The notes beneath the pieces are model-generated. The model saw nothing but the letters and a program-made list of their open reading frames with translations, did not search any database and was not told the DNA's origin. DNA of 64,000 nt from Nitratireductor sp. GISD-1A_MAKvit (GTDB lineage Bacteria; Pseudomonadota; Alphaproteobacteria; Rhizobiales; Rhizobiaceae). A program made the position numbers and the translations under genes. Each line of letters opens with the position of its first letter. Within the stretch, counting starts at the first letter, position 1. The DNA is taken from contig NZ_CP161920.1 in the NCBI RefSeq assembly GCF_040819555.1, positions 1,005,501 to 1,069,500 on the forward strand. Direction: 5' to 3'. This document shows positions 1-7,791 of this stretch, piece by piece.

Positions 1-45
1 GTCGTCTATGGAGCCGAGCACTGAAACGATGTCGTCATAGGTCAT
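1..45 (-). CDS. 5' end of an unidentified small protein gene (runs off the window)
   Basis: Reading leftwards from an ATG at 45-43 the frame stays open to the window edge and gives MTYDDIVSVLGSIDD. A GGAGG lies at 52-56 on the minus strand, six bases before the ATG, which supports translation. Only 15 codons are visible, so the family cannot be named. It is divergent from the heat-shock genes to its right. Confidence 0.5.
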   Translation of the reverse strand, partial: MTYDDIVSVLGSIDD

Positions 46-147
46 GGCAGGCCTCCATTCATATTACCAACCAACTCATCACATGGTGGAGTTGTTCTCA
101 AATTCCAACAGCCTGAAATAGCTGTAGAAATTTTCTGCCGTCACCCT

Positions 148-176
148 CTTGAAACTCAGAGATCACGAAACCAGAT
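148..176 (+). promoter_or_regulatory. Candidate RpoH (sigma-32) heat-shock promoter
   Basis: CTTGAAA at 148-154 matches the alphaproteobacterial sigma-32 -35 box. About 16 bases further on, CCAGAT at 171-176 is a partial match to the RpoH -10 box. The position, about 90 bases before the first Hsp20 start, and the nature of the gene fit heat-shock control. The -10 match is imperfect, so this is inference from pattern and context. Confidence 0.45.
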
Positions 177-182
177 CGATCG

Positions 183-264
183 TGCGCCGCTGCCACTACG
201 GGGCGGCGCCGGTTAAAAAAGCCGGACAATCTTGTACCCATGTTGCTTCAAGGAGGATGTGGCT
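183..264 (+). promoter_or_regulatory. ROSE-like RNA thermometer in the hsp20 5' UTR
   Basis: The leader just before the first Hsp20 gene ends in TTGCT, a short TCA loop, then AAGGAGG and the ATG. In rhizobial ROSE elements a UYGCU stretch pairs imperfectly with the AGGAG ribosome site, with a G-G mismatch, and melts on heating; that arrangement is visible here. Upstream, CCGG...CCGG around 210-228 could form a further stem. The assignment rests on the anti-Shine-Dalgarno motif, position and target gene; no folding was computed. Confidence 0.5.
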
Positions 265-741
265 ATGAGAACCACTTTCGATTTTTCTCCCCTGTTCCGG
301 TCGAGCATCGGCTTCGACCGTCTGGTCAATGCGCTGGAGGCAGCCAGCCGCGTCGAGAGCATCGACAACTGGCCGCCCTATGACATCGCAAAGACTGACG
401 AAGACGACTACCGCATCACCATGGCGGTGGCCGGCTTCAGCGAAGACGAGCTTTCCATCACGCAGGAGCAGAACATGCTTCTCGTGGCGGGCAGCAAAAC
501 CACGGACGAGAATGCCCAGTATCTGCATCGCGGCATTGCCGGACGCTCGTTCCAGCGTCGCTTCCAGCTTGCAGACCACGTGCGAGTTGAAGGCGCGACT
601 CTCGTCAACGGCCTCCTGACAATCGATCTTCGGCGTGAGATCCCGGAGGAGATGAAGCCTCGTCGGATTGCGATCTCGTCGCAGGAGAAGACGATGCAGA
701 TTGAAGCCCCTTCGCACACCAACGAGCAGATCGCAGCCTGA
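265..741 (+). CDS. Small heat-shock protein, Hsp20 family
   Basis: Encodes 158 residues of an IbpA-like, ATP-independent cytoplasmic chaperone that holds unfolding proteins. The alpha-crystallin domain spans about residues 30-125, with the family pattern around YRITMAVAGFSEDEL and the strand ending in LVNGLLTIDLRREIPEE. The open frame extends upstream to 232, but ATG 265 is chosen because AAGGAGG sits at 250-256 and lies in a ROSE-like hairpin. A second Hsp20 gene follows after 95 bases, a common rhizobial arrangement of class A and class B proteins. Expression is probably heat-induced through the promoter and leader described upstream. Family assignment is secure. Confidence 0.93.
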   Translation: MRTTFDFSPLFRSSIGFDRLVNALEAASRVESIDNWPPYDIAKTDEDDYRITMAVAGFSEDELSITQEQNMLLVAGSKTTDENAQYLHRGIAGRSFQRRFQLADHVRVEGATLVNGLLTIDLRREIPEEMKPRRIAISSQEKTMQIEAPSHTNEQIAA

Positions 742-836
742 CGCTTTTGTCAGTCTACAGATCGCCAGCGCCGGCCATGCGTCCGGCGCCACCGGCGAAG
801 CTGTGTCCAATTGTTCAGAACAGAAGGAGAATAACC

Positions 837-1349
837 ATGAACGTACGTGACCTGATCCCCTGGGGCCGTGACACGAGCAGCAATCAGGCTCCCGCTGTCT
901 ATCGTGAAGAGGACCGCAATCCGTTCCTATCACTGCACCGGGAAGTCAATCGCCTGTTCGATGATGTCTTTCGCTCGTTTGATCGAAACCTGCCAGCTTT
1001 TGACTCTCTGGCTTCCTTCGGACGGGGGTGGCCAAGCGTCGAAATCTCCGAGACTGAAAAGGAGATCCGCATAACCGCGGAAGTGCCAGGTCTGGAGGAA
1101 AAGGACATCGAACTGGTTCTGGATGACGGTGTGCTGACGCTACGCGGCGAAAAGCGATCTGAGACCGAGGACAAGGATAAGCAGTTCTCGGAACGCTTCT
1201 ACGGCCGTTTCGAGCGCCGTATCCCGGTTGGAAGGGAAATCGTCGAGGACAAGATAGACGCCAGGTTCAGAAATGGCGTGCTGAGCCTCGTGCTTCCCAA
1301 GACCGAAAAGGCACAGTCGCAGGTAAAACGCATAGCGATCAAGAGCTGA
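837..1349 (+). CDS. Small heat-shock protein, Hsp20 family (second copy)
   Basis: Encodes 170 residues. The N-terminal part carries a hydrophobic/aromatic arm (FDDVFRSFDR), then the alpha-crystallin domain from about residue 55 with the typical EVPGLEEKDIELVLDDGVL and a closing FRNGVLSLVLPK, and a short basic tail. ATG 837 is chosen over the longer frame from 747 because AAGGAG lies at 823-828. It resembles the Hsp20/HspA type more than IbpA, so the two neighbours are diverged paralogues rather than a recent duplication. It probably shares the heat-shock transcript of the upstream gene. No ROSE-type anti-Shine-Dalgarno was seen before this start. Confidence 0.93.
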   Translation: MNVRDLIPWGRDTSSNQAPAVYREEDRNPFLSLHREVNRLFDDVFRSFDRNLPAFDSLASFGRGWPSVEISETEKEIRITAEVPGLEEKDIELVLDDGVLTLRGEKRSETEDKDKQFSERFYGRFERRIPVGREIVEDKIDARFRNGVLSLVLPKTEKAQSQVKRIAIKS

Positions 1350-1420
1350 CGATGGTTTCGGCGCCGGCGGGTTCGTTGCGCCCGTCGGTGCCGACCTTCA
1401 CCGATCACGGAGGAAGAACC

Positions 1421-2150
1421 ATGAACATTGCTGCAAGAAGGACATCAATGGCAGATGGTCCTCTCGACCGGGCCGTGCCGGGAGCCAACGACAACCGTCG
1501 CACGATGCTGTCAATGGGAAGCTCCTTATTCCCCAGCGATGCCGTGGCCCGGATCTACCGCCCATCTCGCTCGGCGACTACCAGTGCTCCGTCGCGCGAT
1601 CAATGGAAGCTCGTGTTCGAGGTGCGCAGCCCGTCTTTTATCGAACCGCTCATGGGCTACACCGGTAGCCGGGACACACTGAAGCAGGTCGAGCTTAGGT
1701 TCCCGACGCTGGCGTCTGCGATCCGTTACGCGCAGCGGCAGGGTCTTTGCTATGTCGTGGACGTACCAAAGGATAAGGCTAGGATTACCATGGATAAGTC
1801 TGGAGAACGGCGAAACACATTCTCTGATGCAACGCTCGGCAAGCTTGGCCTGGCCGGGCTTTCGGACAAGTACCGTCGGGCGATGTCGATTGACGCCAAT
1901 CGCAATGATGGGGATGGCGGCTGGGCTTCGCCGATGGATGTCGTGGCCGACAACCGGCTCCCCCTTGATGCGAGGCGGTCGATCCTGATGAACTGGGGCC
2001 TGGACCGAATTCCTGATCGATCAGGCCACCAACGAGGGCATGCCTGAGAACGGCCGCCCCTCGCGCCTTGATGAGGTCGAGCAGGCGCTGCTCGCGCTCG
2101 AAAGAGGGGTGAATGGTCCGAACAAGTCCGGCATGCGGAAGGCTGCATGA
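1421..2150 (+). pseudogene. NDUFS4-domain protein (complex I accessory subunit-like), +1 frameshift
   Basis: The frame from ATG 1421 (AGGAAG ribosome site at 1411-1416) contains the NDUFS4-type domain at about residues 45-110, with ARIYRPSRSA and WKLVFEVRS, as in the small Fe-S protein 4 subunit of NADH dehydrogenase. After codon 191 the phase is lost and the frame ends at 2047. Removing one G from GGGG at 1995-1998 joins it to a frame ending at 2150 whose C-terminus reads WTEFLIDQATNEGMPENGRP, a tail known from small alphaproteobacterial proteins. The joined product has 242 residues. Its place behind two heat-shock genes suggests a stress-linked accessory protein. The shift may be a sequencing error, because the same kind of lesion recurs through the window. 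Confidence 0.6.
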
Positions 2151-3073
2151 GGTGCTGCGATGGGTCCACATGTCTTCTTCAATTACAGAAGGTCGTACCC
2201 AACCGGTTTTTGATGACGCTTGCGGGGGCCGCCGCAACGCACTCTTGATTGGGTAGCAACGCCGAGAACCGATCTGGATAATGCAGATGCGAAACATATC
2301 GCGCCCACGAGATCACGTCGGGCGTGTTCAAGGACGATGCCATGACGAAGGAACAGATGACCAGCGCAAGGCATTGCGATATCAAGCCGCTGCCGACGCC
2401 GAGTGTACGCAGATTGTGCTCGACAGGTCAGGCAATCAGGACATCAGCCTCGACATGCTCAACGATGGCGCCCATCGGCGCGCTTTGGCGCAGCGCGTCA
2501 AGCAGAGCGCTCTGAGACGGTGAACTTCGCTGTCACATGATCGACGCAGAGACGGCGACGGGCGGGTGATTTCCAGAGGCAGACTCTTTTAGGATCAGCT
2601 TTTCCAGCGTCGGCCTTCTGGGCGCTGAACTCCTTGCGCCAGCGGCAATACGTAAACTGCGTCACGCCGTTCGAACGGACCGCCTCGCCAACCGAACATC
2701 GACCTGGCGCAGCTTTGCGATAATCTCTTCCGACTTGTGTTTCTTTTGGGGCATTCCAAAATCCTCTCTCAGGCTCAATAGCCTACTTCATGGAGGACAA
2801 CTTTTAAGAGGGCAGACCAAATTAGACGCTAACCACACTGGTGTGTTGATGTGTGGCAGGCTTTCTCCGGCTTTGGCTCCCGACGAGGAGGGAACCGGTT
2901 TGAGTATCGGCCGAGCAATATCCACAATACGAAGGGCGAATCTTGAACAATGTCAGCGCAGGATGTCGGAAGCTTGTCCCACGCGGTCGTCAAATTTAGC
3001 CAACGATATCCAAAATCACCCTGTTTTGTGCTTACAAAGCGCTTACAACAACGCCTAGAATTCCTTTGTAAGC
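2151..3073. other. Gene-poor decayed region
   Basis: No convincing intact gene lies between the NDUFS4-like gene and tRNA-Gly. Apart from the IS3-family relic at 2490-2819 the open frames are short, lack ribosome sites and do not resemble known families. The stretch 2820-3070 is more AT-rich than its surroundings. The region looks like a graveyard of mobile DNA next to a tRNA, but no attachment repeat to the tRNA-Gly 3' end was found. Confidence 0.5.
2490..2819 (-). mobile_element. Degenerate IS3-family element fragment
   Basis: On the minus strand an ATG just right of the CCCCAAAAG stretch near 2745 starts MPQKKHKSEEIIAKLRQVDV, the start of an IS3-family OrfA. Shifted frames continue as VTQFTYCRWRKEF, LEKLILKESASGN and RRRLCVDHVTAKFTVSERSA, matching OrfA and the start of OrfB. 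Internal deletions, shifts and a stop make it non-functional. The terminal sequence TGGTCTGCCC at the right edge (2819) looks like the element's inverted repeat. The left end was not found, so the element is truncated. Confidence 0.6.
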
Positions 3074-3099
3074 AAAAGGCGCCGCGTACGGCGCCTTTT
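3074..3099. terminator. Perfect 11-bp hairpin terminator (bidirectional)
   Basis: AAAAGGCGCCG, a four-base CGTA loop and CGGCGCCTTTT form a perfect inverted repeat. On the minus strand it lies 25 bases beyond the tRNA-Gly 3' end and ends in a T run, so it probably terminates the tRNA transcript. It also has a T run on the plus strand. Confidence 0.75.
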
Positions 3100-3124
3100 A
3101 ACTTGCTGATTTTGTTTGGAAAAC

Positions 3125-3199
3125 TGGAGCGGGCGAAGGGATTCGAACCCTCGACCCCAACCTTGGCAAGGTTGTGCTCTACCCCTGAGCTACGCCCGC
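3125..3199 (-). tRNA. tRNA-Gly (GCC)
   Basis: The minus strand reads GCGGGCGTAGCTCAGGGG from 3199. The acceptor stem GCGGGCG pairs with CGCCCGC, the D-arm has GTAGCTCAGGGGTAGAGC, the anticodon loop TTGCCAA gives anticodon GCC, and the T-arm has GGTTCGAATCC. The CCA end is encoded at 3127-3125. Length is 75 bases with CCA. A hairpin terminator follows at 3074-3099. Confidence 0.96.
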
Positions 3200-3414
3200 T
3201 CGGCTTGTCGCTTCCGACGGCGCGCTTATAGTCTGATCTCGCCGGCAAATGCAACAGGAAATCGACAGTGTGTCTGCGGTTTTTTTCAAACGCCGTGTGG
3301 CTGTTGAAAGCGCAACGCTGACAGGCGGCTTCACAACGGTGCCCGGGCTTGCATCCAGCGGCCGCGTGGGGATACCAACAGGACCAAGGTCAAGAGACCC
3401 TGCGAGGATCCAAC

Positions 3415-3912
3415 GTGCCGAAAACACCGCAGATGCTGCTCGATTTGCTGAGCGATCTGGGAATCAGGACCGAAACGCGTCGGCACCCGCCGCTTTTCAC
3501 CGTTTCCGATTCGCAATCATTGCGGGGCGAGATTGCCGGCGCACATACGAAAAACCTTTTCCTCAAGGACAAGAAGGACAATTTCTTTCTGGTGACGGTT
3601 GAGGAGAATGCCCGGGTCGATCTCAAGACACTCCATCACAAGATCGGTGCGGCGAGCCGGCTTTCGTTCGGCAAACCGGAAAAGCTGATGGCGTTTCTGG
3701 GGGTGGAGCCCGGCTCCGTGACCGTTTTCGGTGTGGTCAATGACGATGCCAAACGGGTCAAGCTGGTGCTGGATGCGGATTTGATGGAGAATGGCATCAT
3801 CAATGCGCATCCGTTGACCAATGAGGCGACGACCTCTATCGGGCGCGATGATCTGCTGCGGTTTCTGGAATCGGTATCGCATGAGCCGCTCGTCTTGAAA
3901 GTGACCGACTGA
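3415..3912 (+). CDS. Prolyl-tRNA editing protein (YbaK/ProX family, ProXp-ala-like)
   Basis: Encodes 165 residues of a free-standing trans-editing domain that hydrolyses mischarged aminoacyl-tRNA(Pro), in this subfamily typically Ala-tRNA(Pro). The whole protein is one YbaK/aminoacyl-tRNA-editing domain: HPPLFTVSDS near the N-terminus, then the conserved Lys in AHTKNLFLKDKK, and VTVFGVVNDD plus AHPLTNEATTSI towards the C-terminus. GTG 3415 is chosen because the longer open frame from 3349 starts with sequence unlike the family, and GAGGA sits at 3404-3408. It lies alone, with a thioredoxin-TPR gene 85 bases downstream. Family is secure; alanine preference is inferred. Confidence 0.88.
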   Translation: MPKTPQMLLDLLSDLGIRTETRRHPPLFTVSDSQSLRGEIAGAHTKNLFLKDKKDNFFLVTVEENARVDLKTLHHKIGAASRLSFGKPEKLMAFLGVEPGSVTVFGVVNDDAKRVKLVLDADLMENGIINAHPLTNEATTSIGRDDLLRFLESVSHEPLVLKVTD

Positions 3913-3997
3913 TCGCCACATTTGAGCGATGAAACAATCGATATCGGGCGGCGGTGCCAGGGAACGCGGCACGCCGGCCAGCAGGGAAGGGGCCTTT

Positions 3998-5032
3998 ATG
4001 AGCAACGGCGACAATCCATATGAAAAATCCGCGGGCTACGGCGCAGGTGATGCGCACTACAGTGCCAGTGTGGAGTTCGGCGCAGCTGCCGCGCCGGTCT
4101 CGCCTCAGCCGGCTCCCTCGGCCCAGAGCTTCTCGCTTTCCGACACGCCACAGGCCCCGGCTGCCGATCTGATCAAGGACACGACAACTGCAGCCTTCAC
4201 GGCTGATGTGATCCAGGAATCGCGCAATCAGCCGGTGCTTGTCGATTTCTGGGCGCCGTGGTGTGGCCCGTGCAAGCAGCTGACTCCAATTATCGAAAAC
4301 GCGGTTCGTGCGGCAGGCGGCAAGGTGAAGCTCGTGAAGATGAACATTGACGAGCACCCTGCCATTGCCGGGCAGCTGGGCGTGCAGTCCATTCCTGCGG
4401 TTTTCGCCTTCAAGGATGGCCAGCCGGTGGACGGCTTCATGGGTGCCCTGCCTGAAAGTCAGGTCAAGGCGTTCATCGACAAGCTGACAGCCGACGCCGG
4501 GGGCGATGAGATCGCCGGGGCGCTCGAAGCGGCCAGAGAGGCTGTTGCAAACGGCGATCAGCAGATGGCGGCGCAGGTTTTCTCGGCGATCCTCCAGCGG
4601 GATCCTGAAAATGTGGATGCCATTGGTGGACTGGCGGACCTGCTCTTCGAGGCTGGGCAGAAGGAGCAGGCCGAACAGGTCTTGGCGCGGGCTCCCGACA
4701 AGCACAGGGACGCCGCCCCCATCGCAGCCGTGCAGGCCAAGATGGCGCTCGCAGAGCAGGTGGCCGATCTCGGCGACAGTGCGGAACTGGAAAAACGCAT
4801 TGCCGCCGATCCGAACGACCATCAGGCAAGGTTCGACCTGGCGCTGTTGCAGAATGCGAAGGGCGACCGATCAGCGGCAGCGGAGAACCTTCTGGCCATC
4901 ATCCGGGCGGACCGGGAATGGCAGGATGACGGTGCGCGCGCCCAGTTGCTGAAATTCTTTGAAGCGTGGGGACCTTCCGATCCGGCAACGCTGTCGGCGC
5001 GGCGCCGGCTTTCCTCACTGCTGTTCTCGTAA
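3998..5032 (+). CDS. Thioredoxin-TPR protein (CnoX/YbbN-like co-chaperone)
   Basis: Encodes 344 residues. An Ala/Pro/Ser-rich N-terminal segment (1-55) is followed by a thioredoxin fold (about 60-165) with an intact active site FWAPWCGPCKQ and the cis-proline in VQSIPAV, then a C-terminal helical domain with TPR-like repeats from about residue 170. This architecture is that of CnoX/YbbN, which protects substrates from oxidation and passes them to chaperones. Unlike E. coli YbbN, the WCGPC motif is retained, so the protein may be redox-active. ATG 3998 follows GGGAAGGGG; the frame from 3929 adds a non-conserved leader. The LON-domain and Trm112 genes follow in the same direction. Confidence 0.9.
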   Translation: MSNGDNPYEKSAGYGAGDAHYSASVEFGAAAAPVSPQPAPSAQSFSLSDTPQAPAADLIKDTTTAAFTADVIQESRNQPVLVDFWAPWCGPCKQLTPIIENAVRAAGGKVKLVKMNIDEHPAIAGQLGVQSIPAVFAFKDGQPVDGFMGALPESQVKAFIDKLTADAGGDEIAGALEAAREAVANGDQQMAAQVFSAILQRDPENVDAIGGLADLLFEAGQKEQAEQVLARAPDKHRDAAPIAAVQAKMALAEQVADLGDSAELEKRIAADPNDHQARFDLALLQNAKGDRSAAAENLLAIIRADREWQDDGARAQLLKFFEAWGPSDPATLSARRRLSSLLFS

Positions 5033-5097
5033 ACCACTGATTATTTGCCTATCGGCAAGTCTGCTCCAGATATCGGGTAAACAGTGGGAGAGGTCGT

Positions 5098-5769
5098 GTG
5101 AAGGCAGGAAATTCCTCGTATCGCAATGGTCGCGATATAGACAGCGCGATCCCTGTCTTCCCCTTGTCTGCAGCGTTGCTCCTGCCGGGCGGTCGATTGC
5201 CGCTGAATGTTTTTGAGCCGCGATATCTGGCGATGGTTGATCATGCCCTCTCCGGGAGCCGGCTCATCGGCATGGTGCAACCGCGTCTCGACGGGTCTAA
5301 GCGGCACGATGGAGAGCCACAGCTCTGTGACGTGGGTTGTGTGGGGCGGCTGGGTTCTGTCTCGGAGACCGGTGATGGCCGATACATGATAACGTTGATC
5401 GGTATCTGCCGATTCCGCGTTCTGGAGGAAATCAGGGTCAAGACCCCGTTCCGACAATGCAGAATACTGCCGTTTGAGGGCGACCTGCATGATGATCCCG
5501 ATGATGAGAAGGTTGACCGAAATGCGCTTTTAAAGGCGCTTCGGGCCTATCTTGATGCGAACAATCTTGAGGCGGACTGGGACAGCGTGCATCAGGCAGA
5601 AGACGCAAGCCTCGTCAATGCGCTGTCGATGATGGTGCCTTATGGTGCGGCCGAGAAGCAGGCACTGCTGGAAGCGCCAGATCTGAAGACCCGTGCCGAC
5701 ACGCTGATTGCGATCACGGAAATCGTTCTGGCCCAGGGCGATGGCGATGCGGGACATCGCCTGCAGTGA
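5098..5769 (+). CDS. LON peptidase substrate-binding domain protein
   Basis: Encodes 223 residues consisting of one LON-type N-terminal domain, without the AAA+ or Ser-Lys protease parts of Lon. Family features are the start IPVFPLSAALLLPGGRLPLN, the following FEPRYLAMVD, and a C-terminal helical half ending near the DTLIAITEI stretch. GTG 5098 is taken as start, preceded by GAGAGG at 5086-5091. Such proteins occur widely in Rhizobiales behind the thioredoxin-TPR gene and before a Trm112 gene, as here. A role in protein quality control or as an E3-like adaptor is unproven. Confidence 0.88.
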   Translation: MKAGNSSYRNGRDIDSAIPVFPLSAALLLPGGRLPLNVFEPRYLAMVDHALSGSRLIGMVQPRLDGSKRHDGEPQLCDVGCVGRLGSVSETGDGRYMITLIGICRFRVLEEIRVKTPFRQCRILPFEGDLHDDPDDEKVDRNALLKALRAYLDANNLEADWDSVHQAEDASLVNALSMMVPYGAAEKQALLEAPDLKTRADTLIAITEIVLAQGDGDAGHRLQ

Positions 5770-5790
5770 TTTATTCTGAAAGGAACGGCG

Positions 5791-5991
5791 ATGGGGCTGA
5801 AAGATGAGAGGAGCGGCGAAGCTCCGATTGATACAAAGCTGCTGGAACTTCTTGTCTGCCCCTTGACCAAGGGCTCTTTGCGCTGGGACGCGGAGAACAG
5901 TGAACTGATCTCGAAAAGCGCCAAGCTTGCCTATCCGGTGCGCGACGGGATTCCCATCATGCTGCCATCGGAGGCGCGGCCCCTCGATTGA
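5791..5991 (+). CDS. Trm112 family protein
   Basis: Encodes 66 residues. The core [14 protein letters not shown] followed by [20 protein letters not shown] is the Trm112 signature. In eukaryotes Trm112 activates methyltransferases; the bacterial single-domain forms are small and their partner is unknown. Only one of the usual zinc cysteines is seen (VCPLTKG), common in bacterial members. The ribosome site AAAGGAA lies at 5779-5785. It ends a three-gene run with the thioredoxin-TPR and LON-domain genes. Confidence 0.88.
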   Translation: MGLKDERSGEAPIDTKLLELLVCPLTKGSLRWDAENSELISKSAKLAYPVRDGIPIMLPSEARPLD

Positions 5992-6010
5992 GGCCGCGCT
6001 CCGGTATTTT

Positions 6011-6944
6011 CTATTCGCGGAAGCTCTCGCGCGGGGTCGCCGCCTGCCGGCCGCGCGCGGCGCGCAGCGTGGGCAGGGCGAGCATCAGGAGCACGAATGC
6101 GCCGGTGGCGAGCTTGAGATCGGGCGGCGGCATGCCGGCTGCCAGACACAGCGAGACAAGCTGATAGTAGACCATCGCACCGGCAAAGGGTGCGAGGAGC
6201 TGCCGCCATACGGTCGCCTTCCCAACGATGGCCTCGCCGATCATCAGAGCCGCAAGGCCGTTGATGAGGATGCCAAGACCCATATTCACATCGGCAAAGC
6301 CCTGCGACTGAACCATCAGCGCACCGCTGAAGGCCGAGAATGCGCCGGCAAGGGCCGATGCCGCCAATGGTCGCCGCCCAGACATTGATGCCCTGCGCCT
6401 CGGCCATCACCGGATTGGCGCCCACGGCGCGCACCGCCGTCCCCTTCTCCGTGGTGAAGAAGAAGTTGAGCGCCAGGAAGATGGCCAGCGTGATGACGCC
6501 CACGGCAAGGATCTTGGCCAGCGGGAAACCAGGCTGCACGAACGGCACCCAGTCGAAAATGGTTTCCGTGCCGAAGACCGAAAGGTTCGAGCGACCCATG
6601 ATGCGCAGGTTCACACTGTAAAGCATGGTCATCACGAGGATACCGGCCAGAAGCGTGTGAATGCGGAAACGCAGATGGATGAAGGCGGTGCAGCAGCCGG
6701 CGATGAAACCAGTGAGCAGCGCCAGCCCGATGGCGGCGAGGGGGCCGAGGCCCGAGGCGAGCGCGACGCCGCACACGCAGCCGCCCAGCGGAAACGCGCC
6801 CTCGCTGGTGAGATCGGGAAAGCTCAGCATGCGGAAGGGGATCATGATGCCGGCCACGACGAAGCCGAGGATCAGGCTTTGCGCGAGCGTTACCGGGATC
6901 AGGGCAACGAAGCTTGTGAGCGTGGTTTGCAGAAAATCGATCAT
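6011..6944 (-). pseudogene. ABC transporter permease (TrpX-type system), +1 frameshift
   Basis: The first part from ATG 6944 is a polytopic permease with FVALIPVTLAQSLILGFVV and the cytoplasmic loop MAEAQGINVWAATIGG. The frame then shifts, and the C-terminal half continues in another frame with LAGAFSAFSGALMVQSQGF and IGEAIVG, ending at 6011. Removing one base of GGGCC at 6352-6356 joins the halves into 310 residues. The protein is the membrane partner of the ATPase and binding protein upstream (family with PF04392 binding proteins). Its start lies 5 bases from the ATPase stop. The lesion may be a sequencing error. Confidence 0.75.
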
Positions 6945-6948
6945 GGGG

Positions 6949-7728
6949 TCAGCTCGCAAGCAACATGCGGTCGGTCTTGGTGGCGAAATGGCCGATCAGG
7001 TCGGCCACGGTGACGTCCGCCTTTTCCTCGCCTGCGATTTCCAGATGCACGCGCCCGGCATCGAGCATGATGACGCGGTGGCCGTAATCGACGGCATGCT
7101 GCATGTTGTGGGTGACCATGAGTGTGGTCAGTTTCAGCGCCTCGACGGCCCGCACCGTTGCTTCCATCACGATGTCGGCGGTGCGCGGGTCCAGCGCTGC
7201 GGTGTGCTCGTCAAGGAGCAGGAGATCGGGCGATCCCCCTACGGCCATGATGAGTGAGAGCGACTGGCGCTGGCCGCCTGACAGAAGGTCGACGCGCGTG
7301 TTGAGGCGGTCTTCGAGGCCAAGCCCCAGAATGGCAAGGCGCTCGCGGTAGTCGGCCAGACGCTTTGCATTGAGGCCATGGCGAAGCGTGCGCCTGGAGT
7401 TTCGTAACTCGGCAAGCAGCATGTTTTCAGCGACGGTCATGCTCGCGGCAGTGCCAAGCATCGGGTCCTGAAACACGCGGGCAATGCGCTTTGCGCGTTT
7501 GTGAACGGGCAGGCCCGTCATGTCGTCGCCATTGATGAGAATCTGCCCCGAATCGAGCGCGAGCGAACCGGAAATGGCATTGAGCATGCTGCTCTTGCCG
7601 GCTCCGTTGGAGCCGATCACAACGCCGAATTCTCCGGTTTTCAAGGTAAGATCGAGCCCGTTGAGGGCGATCTTCTCGTCGGGTTGTCCCCGATAGAACA
7701 CTTTGCGTGCGGCACGGATTTCCAGCAC
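6949..7728 (-). CDS. ABC transporter ATP-binding protein
   Basis: Encodes 259 residues of the cytoplasmic ATPase of the transporter. The Walker A GSNGAGKSS lies near residue 39, the signature LLSGGQRQSLSL near 145 and Walker B LLLLDEHTAALD near 167, with the switch His in MVTHNMQHAV. All catalytic motifs are intact. GTG 7728 is chosen because GGGAGG ends five bases before it; the open frame extends upstream to 7779. It lies between the binding-protein gene and the permease in one minus-strand operon. The ligand cannot be read from the sequence; TrpX-type systems are linked to tryptophan or small organic substrates in other bacteria. Confidence 0.92.
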   Translation of the reverse strand: MLEIRAARKVFYRGQPDEKIALNGLDLTLKTGEFGVVIGSNGAGKSSMLNAISGSLALDSGQILINGDDMTGLPVHKRAKRIARVFQDPMLGTAASMTVAENMLLAELRNSRRTLRHGLNAKRLADYRERLAILGLGLEDRLNTRVDLLSGGQRQSLSLIMAVGGSPDLLLLDEHTAALDPRTADIVMEATVRAVEALKLTTLMVTHNMQHAVDYGHRVIMLDAGRVHLEIAGEEKADVTVADLIGHFATKTDRMLLAS

Positions 7729-7791
7729 CGGCACCTCCCATGAAATGAACACGGCGCCTGTTGGAAGGCGCCGTGTCACTGGCTGACCTGA

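Noticed and set aside
2281..2523. Possible 80-codon plus-strand gene in the decayed region
   Set aside because: No ribosome site, no family likeness, and it overlaps the IS3-family relic.
2735..3058. 107-codon plus-strand frame before tRNA-Gly
   Set aside because: It reads through the IS3-family terminal repeat and AT-rich filler, with no ribosome site or recognisable domain.
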